DNA of 64,000 nt. Source: Cinclus cinclus (taxonomy: Eukaryota; Chordata; Aves; Passeriformes; Cinclidae). Where the stretch lies: positions 4,631,718 through 4,695,717 of the forward strand of contig NC_085053.1 of assembly GCF_963662255.1 (NCBI RefSeq). The letters run 5' to 3'. Within the stretch, counting starts at the first letter, position 1, and every line of letters starts with the position of its first letter. The position numbers and the translations under genes are program-made. Below, piece after piece: positions 13,311 to 25,224 of the stretch. Under the pieces are notes generated by a model. That model worked only from the letters and a program-made list of their open reading frames with translations, was not told the origin of the DNA and did no database searches.

Positions 13311-16300
13311 TAATAATGTACTATTTGACCTGCCAACTATTCTATATAAGAAACTTTCCTTCAGCAGATTTTGCATCAGGTTTATTACTTTTAATCACGT
13401 ATTTCAAAATTTCCAGTTCTCTTGCACATACATAAAGTCTACATCCAGTGTTGTACACAGGAATCTACATATCTTACCTTCTTACCCTTAGAACTTCTTC
13501 CCTTTGTACTGCTGTGCATCTCCCACAAGCAAGGAACATGTTTTCAGCATCAGAAAAATTTTACACTTTTAAGCTTACTTGATCTTAAAAGCCCCACACG
13601 TTCTTTGATACCCTGACTCATGATACAAGGATGATGAGAGTAGGAAAGCCAAGGGCTGTGACCCATCTCATTTTGTGGCAAAAGCTACTTTTTCCCTCTG
13701 TCCACGTAAAAACATTGGAAAGTCAGCTGTCCCTGCTACTCTTTCCAAAAAGTAAGAAACACTCCATGAAAGACACAATCCAACAGATGCTTTCCACAAG
13801 GGCTTTACTCACCTTTCAGAGCAATCTATCTTACTAAGCAGATTTTGGAAGCCCGTTTATGTATTTATGTTCTGTTTACAAACAGTCACACACAACAAAC
13901 CAGTTTGTCAGCTTCACAGAGTCCCCTCTGGGAATGCTCCTGACAGCAAATTTAAATAAACACCTTAAAAGCCACACAGGTTTTCTAATAATCTACACAT
14001 TGGTTTTGTTTCTCTGTAAAGTTAAAAATACATTAAAAAGGTAAAATAAGTAATTTTTAAACATGTCAGTATTTGTTTATGGACTAGGATTCCATCAAAG
14101 AAGAAAGAATCCCTTCAGCAATCCAGGTTACAATACTGGCTCCTTCAACAGCTGTACCAGTATAACAGAGTAAGAGTGAGACTGGAACAAACTGCCAAAG
14201 GTATGAATGTCAAAAAACACATCTTATCAAAACATACTTGAAAACAACTTAACCTTCACTAAAAGGACACCCCCAGGAAGCCCATGTTAATGTTAATGCC
14301 TGAGTTTTCACTAATGTTAATGCATTTTAATTCTCACTTAATAGATCAAGATTAAAATTAATGGGGAGAAGATGAGAATTATTACAGGCACCATTGGAGT
14401 AGCCGGTGGCCCAAAGAGAAACCTTCCACTGTATTTCCAAACATTTTTGCATCTTTTTTGTTAAAAATGCCTTTTTTTTTTTAATACCAAGATCAAGAGT
14501 GCCCATAAAACCTCTCAGTTCACTGGATGCATAAAATGAGTATAATCCCATGACAAATTAATCTAGGCTAGAAATCAGATAGTGTGTAATTACTAAGGTC
14601 AGTCAAGTTTGAAATAGTCTTCCTATTACAGCAGAGGTAATAGCAATATACAATTATTTATTTTTAAATTAGAGCTGAAAAATTTTACAAAATTTACAAA
14701 AACCCATAATAAGGCTGAGATCACTCCCTGAAATTAAGAACTCACCAAAAAGTTCAGAGAGCAAAACAGATGAACAAAGAAGAGAGAAGAAGCACTTTCT
14801 GGGGGATCATAGAAGAAAAGAGTCACAGAGACGGCTCGAGTACATTTAATGTTGTCAAAAGTAAAATATAATATAATATAATAAGCAAATAAAAATCTTC
14901 ATAATCAAAAGATAGTACTGGGAGGAAAAAAAGGAGCCATCACCCTGTCATTGCAAGCAGCTGAAGTCAATCAAACCCACACTGTAGTTTCTTCTAGCTC
15001 CACTGGCTTCTGCCATTAACTTACTGACCATAAAGCCAGGTCATACATAATACCGTGTCCAAATGGTTGGGCAAGTGAGCTGGGTCAGGAAGTTATTGTC
15101 ATCAGAGTACCACAGGGAACAAAAAAAAAGGAAAAAAAAAAAGAAAAAAGAAGAACTAGAAGTACATCTTTTTAACCAGATTAGTTCTTTTTACTCACTT
15201 CCTAGCTGCAGAAGCCCCTTTGATGAAAGAAAGGAAGGAGTAGCCACAACTCAGACTGTCTTGAAATGCTAGGGAGTACACCAGGAACACAAAAGAGAGC
15301 CACATTATAAACTTGATCTTCTTGCAATCCCCTTACTAACACCACCAAATCTTAATTTGTGAATCGCTTTTTAAAGGACCGAATGAGTGAATGAACGTTA
15401 ACCAAGCAATACCAACACTGTAACCATTTTAAAGCAAACACTGCAGAGCACTTTGTAAAGTTCACACATGTATAGACAAGCTGTTCACAGCCCCAGAGTC
15501 CTCTTGGAAAAAAGCATGATCTCCCACCTCTACCTAAAACAGAAAGTAGTAGAAGGCTCTGACACTCACTGAGTTCTGGGGTTCAGCAGCTGGTGCTGGC
15601 TCCCCTCTGGATACTCACAGGCAGCATTATTGCAACACTGGAGTCAATTTGCACTTACTGTAACTGTATTTGTAGTCTTCTCAAGTCTAAACTACAAAGT
15701 AAGTTATTAATCATATAATTATTACCATCTAACCCACATAAACAGCTACAATCCTACTTAAAACCTAGGCAGAGGCATAATTTGTCAGAACCAACCTTAT
15801 AGGCCCAGTAAAGCTTCATACAATCTGGAGCCAGGGTGGCCTGACAGGCAGCCAGAATTTGGCCTGTATCAGAAAGGTTTGGTTAAATAAAGCCACAGCA
15901 CCTTTTCTGCATGTAAAGGGATAATAAAATATTGCCTGTATGGTCAACAAAATCGTCTCTCTGGAAACTGAAAGCACACCTGCCCTGCTGAAACTTTTAG
16001 CTGAAAAACAATGTGGTTGTGTGTCTAGAGCTCAAAAGTGACAGAGACAAGCAATGCTTCCTAAGCACATTATTTCTTAATTGTCACTGATTTTTTCTCA
16101 ATTTTAAAGAAGAACTGACATTTTGATTTTTTTCCTCCCCCTCTTAGGCATACACTGGATGGATACACACAAACACACAGCTGTGAAATGTGGTAGAATA
16201 CGACATATTCAGAGCACTATCAAACCTTAGCAACACAGCTCTGAGAGAGTGACAGCAGGAGCAAAGTACACCCGACACTGCAGGAACTTACACACGGGGA

Positions 16301-16470
16301 GAGTCACCCAGTCCACTTCGTTCAGTGCCGTACCTGCTTCAGATGGTATCAGCACGTTTTCAAGTACTTTTATCTAAAGACAAGAATTTTTGTACCAGCT
16401 CACAGGTCGGGAGAGACTGGAAGAGGGCTTAAAATATAAAACAAACCACTAGAAATAAAACAAACCATCA
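13311..16470. other. Noncoding block upstream of CpG island
   Basis: AT-rich sequence with no supportable exon. It contains a short (TATAA)n run near 14866-14885 and an A/G-rich run near 15121-15155. By position it would be the 5' part of the first intron of the minus-strand gene starting at 17 kb. Confidence 0.5.
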
Positions 16471-16472
16471 GG

Positions 16473-16494
16473 AAAAAAAAAAAAAAAAAAAAAA
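16473..16494. repeat. Poly(A) run of 22 A
   Basis: Uninterrupted A-tract next to the CpG island, followed by A/C-rich sequence. No retroposed body is recognisable to its left, so I call it simple sequence and not a retrogene tail. Confidence 0.8.
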
Positions 16495-16559
16495 CAACAA
16501 CCCCAAAACAAAACGACGCACGCAGACGGCACAAATTTAGGACAGCAGCTTGCTAGTCT

Positions 16560-17290
16560 GGGCTCTTGGGAAGTGACTTCACTTTTCCCGCGGAGGAGGC
16601 AGGGAGATGAACGCTTCCACAGCGCTCTCGCTCGCTTTCCTGACCATGAAAACAACTTCATTTTTTAAATCCTGCGCTGTGCTCAGGAACTCCTCTCCTC
16701 CCGGAGCGCCGCTGCCCAGGGAACTCCACGCACACAGACGAACACCAAACGACACGAACCAGCGGAACCACGGCCCCGCGCCCCCGCCGCTCGGAGGGCC
16801 CGCGGCCAGCGGAGGAGCCACCCCAGGTCACCGGGCACTATCACCCGTCACACAGGGCGGGCCGGCGGCTCCCCCTCCCATCCTCTCCTCTCCTCTCCCC
16901 TCCTCCTGAGGGAGCGGCGACCTCCCCGCCTGCGCCCCTCACGACACCCGCTCCGCTCCGCTCGCCCAGGCGGGGCAGGCCGGGGCAGAGTCCCGATCTC
17001 TCACCGGTGCAGCCGGGCCGTCCTCCCCGCGCTGCCGCTGTCTCCAGCCCGGCGGGGCCGCGCAGCCGCCTCAGGCCCGGGACAGCGTCGCCCACATTCC
17101 GGCGGCGAGAGGGCGGGCGGGTGCGCGCGCACGGCTGACACGGCGTGAGGGCGGGAGGGAAGGAGGGACGGCAGCGGCGGCCGGGGAGCCCGGGGAGCCC
17201 GAGGGGCTTCGCGGCTGCCTGGGCTCGCCCTGCCCTCCTGTCGGTGTTGAATTCCTGTGCGGCCCCCGCGGGACTGCCCCCTCCGGAACA
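16560..17290 (-). promoter_or_regulatory. CpG island promoter of a minus-strand gene (TDRD7 suspected)
   Basis: GC content and CpG density rise sharply here against AT-rich flanks. CG dinucleotides are frequent throughout, including a GTGCGCGCGCAC palindrome near 17120. A strong minus-strand splice donor (CACCG|GTGAGA) lies at 17003-17004, so transcription most likely runs leftward. On the plus strand nothing resembling an exon follows before the 3' end of CCDC180. In human, TDRD7 lies directly downstream of CCDC180 on the same strand, and the arrangement here would be the same if this is its promoter. That identity is inferred from synteny alone; no coding sequence of TDRD7 is present, so no symbol is assigned. 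Confidence 0.7.
17005..17100 (-). other. Putative noncoding first exon, minus strand
   Basis: The left edge is a good splice donor (exon ends ...GGCTGCACCG, intron begins GTGAGATCGG-like) inside the CpG island. The right edge (transcription start) is unknown and the stated end is nominal. A very short frame starting MWATLSRA ends at once, so the exon is best read as 5' untranslated. It could equally be a longer exon reaching 17.2 kb. Confidence 0.4.
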
Positions 17291-17296
17291 CGGAAT

Positions 17297-17800
17297 TCTA
17301 GAAGGGTTGGCGTTGGAAGGGGCCTTAAAGACCATCTCATTTCACCGTCCTGCCATGGGCAGGGACACCTTTCCACTATCCCAGGTTGCTCCAAGCCCCG
17401 TCCAGCCTGGCCTTGGACACTTCCAGTGATCCAGGGGCAGCCACAGCTTCTCTGGGCAACTTGTGCCAGGGCCTCCTCACCCTCACAGGGAACAATTTAT
17501 TCCTAATATCTAATCTAACCGTGCTCTCGTGGTAAGCAGTTCTTCTCTGTCCTGGAACTACATGCTCTTGTAAATAATTTCTCCCTGTAAGTTCCCTTCG
17601 GATCCTGAAAGGCCACCCCAAAGGGTGGCCCCCAAGCCTTCTGTTTTCCAGCAGAAGTACTCCATCCCCTCTGATCATCCCTGTGCCTCCTCTGGATTCG
17701 CTCCTACAGGTCTATGTCCTTCCTAAGTGCCGGGACCCCAGAGCTGGAAGCAAGTGGGGTCTCACCTGAGCAGAGGGACAGAATTCTCCCCTCTGCTGCT
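17297..17800 (-). mobile_element. CR1 LINE 3' fragment
   Basis: Reverse-oriented CR1. The left end is the 3' terminus (TTGGAAGGGGCCTTAAAGACC, CTGCCATGGGCAGGGACACC). It continues through the familiar CTCTGGGCAACTTGTGCCAGG and CCTCTGGATTCGCTCCTACAGG phrases. The 5' truncation lies near 17800. It sits immediately beside the CpG island. Confidence 0.92.
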
Positions 17801-19080
17801 GCCCACACTGATTTTGATATATGCTTCTCTCCCACCTGTCAGCATCCAGCAGGCACTGAAAAATCTCAAAATCCTCACCCACAACTGAAGGACAATGGAA
17901 GCAACCTATAAATCACAGCGCTCTTTAGAAAAGAAAACTAGTTAAGTTTGCCTTCAGATTTTGTATCCCAAATTTTGTACACTTTAGTCTCGCCAAGTGG
18001 TAGATTGTGTTTGCTTATAGCTTTGGTGTGGTTAAACAAATATTTAAAAAGGAAATATCTATGCTTAATTAAATATCACCATTGTTTATGTTTAAATAAG
18101 ATATGTTTAAATTATGGCAACTTGTCTTGTTAGGTTGTGTGAGAAACAAATTACATTTAAATTAACCACAGCATCAATACAGCTTGTCTGTGTTCTCCCC
18201 GTTTTGGATGTGGTTCAGCAAAATCTTAAGGAATGTCAGATCATAGGCTTCAATAAAACAACTTCAGCATAAAAGCCAGTGACTTGTGTCCCATTGCCCC
18301 TGGGACAGCCAGACTGCCCACGTGGGCATTGATTTTAGGCTGTTTTCTTGTCACTGAGGTCGAGAGGTTGGTTTGTTACATGGTCTTTTTTGAGCTGAAC
18401 TGTCGTAAAAAGCCTCTCTCAAAGTTGACAAGGCAAGTGGGCAAAGGAGACCGTTTCTCACACACACAAACATACACACACACACACACAAAAGCAAGCA
18501 GGCTCTCTGGATTACTTTTATCACACCACAGGTACAGATAAACCACAAAAGCATAGAGGAAAGCAGAAGAATTCGGGGAGAGGAGAAAAATTATTTTATT
18601 ATTACAGTAGAGAAATAATAGTAAGAAAGTGTCCCTGCCACTGTACCCAGGCACTGCACACTGGTGTATATATGTGGGTAATAAACAGGAGGAACTGAAA
18701 GTCATTATATTCATAACCTGAATTATGAATAAATGGTCATAATTGGTTATTGGAAATGGAGAGTTTGTTCAGGAAGCCTAGGTAGGAAAAAAGAGACATA
18801 AAGTACAGAATTAGTGACAATATTTGGATAATGGCAAAAAGGAAAAGAACAGCTCTAACCAGATTATTTAGAGGGGAATAGTCCAAATCCCAAACACAGC
18901 CCTACACTAGCCACTATGAAGAGAATTAATTCTACCATGCAAACCCCCCAACATACAAACATACAAACAAATGATCAAGCTAAACTACAGAAAGAAACTA
19001 TTTATTTAAGATGCTTACAAAGATTATCTGCAATTTTAGACAATACGTTTAGAAAAATGGTCAAGTAATCTGAAGGCTAT
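17801..19080. other. Intergenic sequence with a (CA)n tract
   Basis: No gene seen. A CA-rich microsatellite lies at about 18461-18491 (ACACACAAACATACACACACACACACACAAAAG). The rest is AT-rich unique-looking sequence. Confidence 0.5.
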
Positions 19081-19700
19081 TAGCAATTCCCTTCGAGAAC
19101 TCAGAAAAAATACTGAGGATCCAGGAGACCAGCAAAAAGCAAACAGTGCCTACCCTAAGGCAGAAAAGAATGAAAGTCAGAGGCCAATCAGCTTCATTTT
19201 GTATCAGACAAATCAGTGGAAGAAATTATTAGTAATTAATAAGTAAGGCCTTGGCTGATAAGATTAATAACAACAGTAACATCTCAAAACCAAACTATGC
19301 AATCTTGACTGCAGCAAGGCTTCTGACAATATATCAGCTAATGCTCTCCTAAGCAGAATCAAGTAGCATTGGCTTAGAAAATGGCACTCAAAGGTATTAT
19401 CAAGTTGTTTGCAATTAGTCTTCCAGATGTTTCCATCCCAAGTCCTGAATTACTTCTGTGAGGGAATAGGATACGGAATATTCTTATCATATTTGTGGAG
19501 AATATCCTGTCCAGGTGAGCACTATAATCATTTTGAAAGATCTAATTGGAATTGAAATCATGACTAGTTGGAAGATCTGAACTAAAGAGGATGTAATTCA
19601 ATAAGGTGATATTACACACAGCTGGGAATAATAATTGTCTGCAAAAAAAGTGAGCTGGAGACAGAGGCAAACAGTTGCTTTATAGAAAATCTTGGTTCGT
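19080..19700 (+). mobile_element. Ancient LINE (CR1-like) fragment
   Basis: Weak but repeated resemblance to CR1 reverse-transcriptase-region text in plus orientation: AGTCAGAGGCCAATCAGCTTCA near 19177, the GACTGCAGCAAGGCTTCTGACA region near 19310, and TTCAATAAGGTGATATTACA near 19600. It is heavily diverged and has no open frame. The edges are approximate and a translated search would be needed to confirm it. Confidence 0.45.
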
Positions 19701-20029
19701 GATAGTTCATAAATTTATGTGAATTCACAAATTCAGTGATTTATGACCTACCACAACACACACAGGCATTCCAAGCATCCCAAAATGTCTTGAGACAATT
19801 TGGTGTTGCAAAAAATGTGACTGTGCTATTGAGATGTAGGAAAAGGCTGTCAAACACAAGAGCAAAATCATTCTTCTGCTCAAAAAGGAGCTCAAAAAGG
19901 TCTTCCTGAAGAACAGTGCTTATTTTGGGGGATCTCCTTTCAAACACAGAGATTTCTGGGGAGGACATGAAGAACTACTAGAAGCCTGGACAATATGACC
20001 TTGAGTCATACTGAAGCACGAATGAATGG

Positions 20030-20792
20030 AATTCCATTGGATGTCTGAGACAAGCCTTCAGTGACTTCATGGACCTCACAGACATCACAGGACCCATAGC
20101 CCACCCAATCCTTGCAGACTTCAAAAGTCCCATAGCCATCACAGCCTCCACAGCCCCCATAGCCCTGAATGACCCCACAAATACCACAGCCCACTGAGAT
20201 TCAACAGCCTTCAAAGCCTGCAGTGTCATATCAGCCCTCACAGACCCTACTGCCATCACACACCCCATAACCTTGAGAGGCCCCACGGCCCTTACAGCCC
20301 CTGTAGCTTTTCCACAGAACTGAAAGCTGTGAAAGACCTCACACACCCCATAGTCCTCCAATGCCCTTGAGCCTTCACAGGCCTCACAGACCTCACAGCC
20401 CCAACGGCCCCTATACACTTCATAGCCCAAACAGACATCTCAGTCCCCACAGACCCCACATATGCCTTGACACAGCCCATCACCCTTATACTCCTCCAAG
20501 CCCCTATAACCTTCCCACCTACCATAGACCTCAAACTCCCAAAGCATTCATAAGCCACAAAGCTCTCAGTGCACCTACAGCTATCACAGACCTCATAGCC
20601 CCCATAGCTCTCATAGCACCAGTAGATTACAGAGCCCACACAGACCTTCACAACCACCACAGACCTCACAGTATCCCACCCGCCAAAGCCCACATAGCCT
20701 TCACAGCCCCTATAGCCCTCACAGCCTTCTCGAGTCTCACAGACCTGACAGGTGTCACAGACTGTATGGCACTCACAAACCCCATAGCCCTC
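20030..20792. repeat. Degenerate 9-bp tandem array (CCTCACAGA / CCCCATAGC)
   Basis: Hundreds of bases made of 9-mers close to CCTCACAGA and CCCCATAGC in variable order, with strong strand asymmetry (C/A-rich on plus). Because the unit is a multiple of three, the array stays open in some frames and encodes three-residue periodic peptides such as His-Arg-Pro or Ile-Ala-Leu. These are not genes. The array resumes for about 90 bp after the LTR that interrupts it at 20793-22168. Confidence 0.85.
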
Positions 20793-22168
20793 TGTCGTGA
20801 TTTGACACTGGCCAAATGCCAGGCACCATCAAGAGTCGCTAGCTTTCCCTTTTCTGCTGCAGTTAGGCAGAGGAGAGGTAAAAAGATTAATGAAGGGCTC
20901 ATGAGATAAGGATTGGGAGGAAAAAACACTCTAAGGGCAAAACAGGTTCAAATTTAAAGGTGTAACATAAATTATTAACAGAGGAGGATTACAAGAAGAA
21001 AAAATAAGCCTTTAAAGCACCTTCCCCCCCCAGTTCTGCCCTCTCCTCTGGCAGCGCAGGAAGACAAGGTGTGGAGGTTTTAGTCAGTTCATCACTTGGG
21101 ATCTTTTCTGTTCACTTAGGGAGAGGAGTCTTTTTGCTACTATGCCATGAGGTTCCTCTCACAGGCAAAACTGTTGTGGCATGGGTCACTTGTCCACAGG
21201 GTGTAGTCTTTTAAGGATAGGATGCTCTAGTTTGGAAGCAAGACCTCTCTTTCTCTGTCTCTTGAAGCAAGGGCCCTCTCTCATTCAGGTCTCTCACTAG
21301 AAGCCAGCTTTGTCTGGCATCCACCCACTCCAGCCTGAGCACTTTTCCCACAGGCCGTGAGTGGATCTCTGCATCCCCCATGGATTTCATGCATTACAAC
21401 AGGACAGTTTGTCTCACTGTGGTACTCACCATGGCTTGCAGATGAATCTCAGCTGTGACGTCTGGAGCACCTCCTTCCCTTTCTTCTTTTCCACTGACGT
21501 TGGTGTCTCCATGTTGTTTTCCCTCACATGTCCTCACTTCCTCCTCTTCTCTAACTAGAGCAAAAACTGCTGCTTGTAGGTACCATTGTCAATTTCCACC
21601 AATTTGAAGATTCTTGCAAGACCCTGCAGTGCCAAGAAGTTGATCTCTTCTAAGTTCTGCATTGGGGAATCACTCATCATGTTTCTGCTGCCGGCCAGGA
21701 GGCCCTGCTGCCACCGAGCAGGCAGTGGCAGCCACCCTGGCACTGGTGCTATTGAATATCTCTCTTCATGTGAGGTGCCAGGAAGAAGCCGTCACCGCTG
21801 GCCCTGCCCTTTCTGCCCACAGCGCAGCTGGCTAGGGGTGGCCAGGCAGGCAAAGTTCACCAGAGGCCACGCTGAGATGGTGGTGGCTGCAGCGATACAT
21901 TGCTGCCAGCCACACCGGGATGGCCCCTGGCAGCGGTGCTTCACCACCCCTGTAAAAAAACTGCATCTGCACTGTTTTGATTTTCTTCTTAAGTATGTCA
22001 CAACAGAGGCATTACTCGTCTCTCTAATTGGACCAGCACTATGTCCGTCTTCAGAGCCATCAGAGTTTGGCTCTGTCAGACATGGTGGAAGTTTCTAGCA
22101 GCTTGTCACAGAAGCTGCCCCTGTGGCTCCCCCACTTACCAAAAACCAGGCTGTGTCAAACCAACACA
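20793..22168 (-). mobile_element. Solo LTR of an avian endogenous retrovirus (ERVL-like, long form)
   Basis: About 1.4 kb. On the minus strand it begins TGTGTTGGTTTGACACAGCC and ends ...CAAATCACGACA, with TG...CA termini. I recognise its text (CACAGAAGCTGCCCCTGTGG, TTGACACTGGCCAAATGCC) as a common bird LTR. The flanks are CCCTC on the left and CCCTG on the right, a likely 5-bp target duplication with one change, although the host sequence is itself rich in CCCT. It lies inside the 9-bp array, so the array is older. There is no internal retroviral coding region. Confidence 0.85.
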
Positions 22169-22660
22169 CCCTGACATCACCTGCAGCCCTCAAAAGTCCC
22201 CACAGTTCTCACAGCCCCTCTAGGTCCCTGAACCATATCAGCCCTCAGACTCCATGGCCCTCAGAGACCCCTGGGGAGGTCACTGGGTGCAGTGTGGGTG
22301 GGAGGTGTGGTACAAGCAGGGCACGCAGCTCAGGAAGGGGTTGGGAAGGGTGAGAGGGCGGTGCAGGGGTGGGTGTGAGGTGCATGAGGGGTTGTGGGGT
22401 TTCTCACTGTGTTTGTGGGGCTGCAGGGTGTTGGCTGAGAGGAATCCTTACCAGCCTCCTGCCCCAGGGGTTCCCCAGGAACCAGCCCTGCCCCTGCTCC
22501 TGACACTGGACTTGGTCACCTGCACGTGTACGGACTTGAGGGAAGGTGTTACACACCAGGGACAGTAACAGGCACAGTAACAGGTGTCGGGCTGGGCTTG
22601 ATGTGGTGACAGAAGGGGTGATGGTACTGTGCACGTTGTCCCTGTGGCCTCTCCTCCAAC
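22169..22660. other. Array remnant and G-rich spacer
   Basis: The first 90 bp continue the 9-bp CCTCA/CAGCCC array. From about 22270 to 22440 the plus strand is strikingly G-rich (repeated GGTGTG, GGGTG and GGGG runs), with possible G-quadruplex potential. No gene is supported. Confidence 0.5.
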
Positions 22661-23249
22661 TGCTGAGAGTGCAGGAGCTCTGATCCACCTGCTCATGGAA
22701 CCAAGAGGCCACTGGGACACTGCAGAACCAAGGACACCATTGTTAACACTTTGGGGACCCATGGAACCAAGGGACAATTATGACCCTGATGGGCATCATA
22801 GAAACAAGGAGACGTGTGAAACTCCTGAACTTCATGGGACCAGGGGTCCATTCTGACATTTTTGAACCAAGGAGACCATTGTGATGCTATGAAACAAAGG
22901 ACACCATAGTGACACTGAGGAAATTCTTGGAACCATTGTGACATTGCGAAACCAAGAAGACCATTTTGAAACTGTGGAACCTCATGGAACCAAGAGCATA
23001 TTGTGACACTGAAAAAAAGGAGACCATTGTGACACTAAATAACCTAATGAAACCAAGGATCTACTATGACACAGCAGGACTTTATGGATCGAAGTGACTT
23101 GTGATGGAACAAAGGCAAAGTGGCACCATAGGACCTCATGGAATCAATGGTTCATTATTACACAGAGGGGCACTGTATAACCAAGGGTCCTTTGTGATAC
23201 TGCAGAACCAATGAATCAATTCTTACCCTGTGGAGCCACATGGAACTGA
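22660..23249. repeat. 37/28-bp minisatellite array, left segment
   Basis: Tandem units built on GGAACCAAGGGTCCATTGTGACACTG. The full unit is about 37 bp and includes a CCTCATGGA segment; a shorter 28-bp form lacks those nine bases. Units are diverged, but the CCATTGTGACAC core recurs regularly. It is interrupted by the LTR that follows. Confidence 0.85.
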
Positions 23250-23673
23250 TGCCTTGAGAGGCTACCTAGACCAGAGTCCAGACAGAGTTAAAGGAATAAA
23301 GTAGGTATTTATTAAAAAGGCCTTCACAGGACATACCTTGGGCAGTATAAGAGCCTGGCTGAGGCTACACCCAAGAGGGATGATGGGTCACGAGTATTCA
23401 CACTTTGATAAGTTTTGGTCCATTTACATATTGGGGTTAATTGTCCAAGGTTATGAAGGTTATGAAGTCACATCCTCTCAGTTTTTCTCCTCAATTCGCT
23501 GTTGTTTATACATTTTGCGCCTGAAGCTGCATCAGTGTCCCTGGTCCTTGGGCTGGAAAAGGATTGTTTTGTCTAAACTGTGAAGAGAACTTGCTAACAC
23601 TTTATATGAAGATCAGAGTTATATACTAATGCAGTACAGAATTGAAAAAGATGAAAGCTAAAACTTAAAGGCA
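23250..23673 (-). mobile_element. Solo LTR inserted in minisatellite
   Basis: Begins TGCCTTGAGAGG and ends CTTAAAGGCA, giving matched TGCCTT/AAGGCA termini. On the minus strand it contains an AATAAATA poly(A)-like signal near 23312. The minisatellite continues on both sides. I could not find a clear target-site duplication. The family is an avian ERV I cannot name precisely. It is on the same strand as CCDC180. Confidence 0.7.
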
Positions 23674-24835
23674 TCAAAACCAAGGGTCCATTGTGACACC
23701 TCAGAACCTCATGGAACCAAGGGTGTGTCACTACATGGCTTCATGGAACCATGGGTCCCTTGTGAAACGTGGAACAAGGAGACCACTGTTAACACTATGG
23801 AACCTCATGAAGCCAAGCGTCCCTTGTGGCATCATGATGCTCTATGGTACCTGGGGTCTGCTGTAACACTGTAAAACCAAGGAGACCATTGTGACATCTC
23901 AGAGCGTCACTAAACCAAGTGACTATTGTGACATTATGGGGCCTCAGCAAACGAAGGGGCCATTGTGACTTTGCAGAACCAAGCAGACCTATGTCACACT
24001 GCAGGCCACATGCAACTAATGGTATAGTGTAACACTGTGGAACCAAGGAGTTTATTCTGGCACTGCAGAAGCAAATTGAACCAAAAGACTAGTGTGAAGC
24101 TGAGGGGCCTCAAAGAAGTAAGAGCTCATTGTGACACTCGGGGGCCTAATGTAACCAAAGGTCCATTGTTACACTGGGGAAACAAGGACACCATTGTGAC
24201 ACTAGGGAACCTCAGGATTCTAAGGATCCACTGAGACTCAGAGGGACCTAATACAACCAAGGGTCCAGTGTGAGACTGTGGAACCTCATGGAACCAAGGC
24301 TCAATTGTTACACACTGGGACCTAATGCAAGCAAGTGTCCATTGTGACACTGGAGAACCAAGGAGTCAGTTGTGACAAATGGGAAACTCATGGAACTGAG
24401 AGTCCCTTGTTGACAGAGCAGACTAAAGGAGAGCACTGTGACACTAAAGAAACTGATGAAACCAACAGTCTGTGGTGAATCTGAGGGGTCTCATAAAACT
24501 AAAAGGCCACTGTGACAGTGGTGCCCTGTGTATCCAAGTCCATTGTGACTCTGCAAAGCTTCATAGAACCACCAGTCCATTGTGACACAACGGAGCCTCA
24601 TGGAACCAATGGTCTTTTGTGACACAGAGGAGTCACAAGGAACCAAGGGGTCATTGTGACACAGACGGGTGTCATGTGACTAAGGGTCCTTTGTGACATT
24701 ACTGAGCCTCATGTAACCAAGGGTCCATTTTGACACTGCAGAACCAATGACAGCATTGTGACACCTCAGAACTTCATGGAACCAAGGGTGTATTGTGTCA
24801 GTGCAGGGCCTCATGGAACCATGGATGTTGCAATG
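23674..24835. repeat. 37/28-bp minisatellite array, middle segment
   Basis: Continuation of the same array, with the clearest units around 23690-24400 (CATGGAACCAAGGGTCCATTG). Long and short units alternate irregularly. On the minus strand, several frames stay open and give periodic Ser-Gln-Trp / Gly-Ser-Met peptides. These are repeat artefacts. Confidence 0.88.
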
Positions 24836-25224
24836 CATCTGAACAGCTTAGGCCATTGTTTATACCACGTGCTCCAGCCGAGCTGTTTTTAGCTGTTATT
24901 CTGCAGTTTTATCAAACATTCTGGAACTCATCAAGGCTACTGAAACATAAATTGTGCTAAACTGGGAGAGAAGCTGAAAAACAGAATACCAAGATTAGAA
25001 GAACAAAGATAAAGGTGTGTGGTCATGCTCTAGACTGCAACCAATCATTTTACCTGCAAAGCTCATGCAAGGTGCATGGACAAGAGAGAGGCGCTAATCA
25101 AAAAATGCATGATCATGTGAACAGTAGGTTTAGAAGGTACAAGTAGGGTTTAAAGTAAACAACAAATCAGCTTCTGCATAATCACATTGATCTGCTGTCC
25201 AGAAGTCCTTCGTTTCCACGCACA
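24836..25224. mobile_element. Probable solo LTR (ERVK/alpharetrovirus-like) inserted in minisatellite
   Basis: Non-repetitive 0.39-kb island inside the array, beginning TGTTGCAATGCATCTGAACAG and ending near CGTTTCCACGCACA. The text (AATGCATGATCATGTG, CATAATCACATTGATCTGCTGTCC) resembles avian ERVK-type LTRs. The termini fit TG...CA, but no exact target duplication is visible, so edges and orientation are uncertain. Confidence 0.6.

Noticed and set aside
20361..20909. Long plus-strand open frame of about 180 codons
   Set aside because: It is the 9-bp array read in frame (three-residue periodic peptide) running into an LTR. It has no start context and no splice structure.
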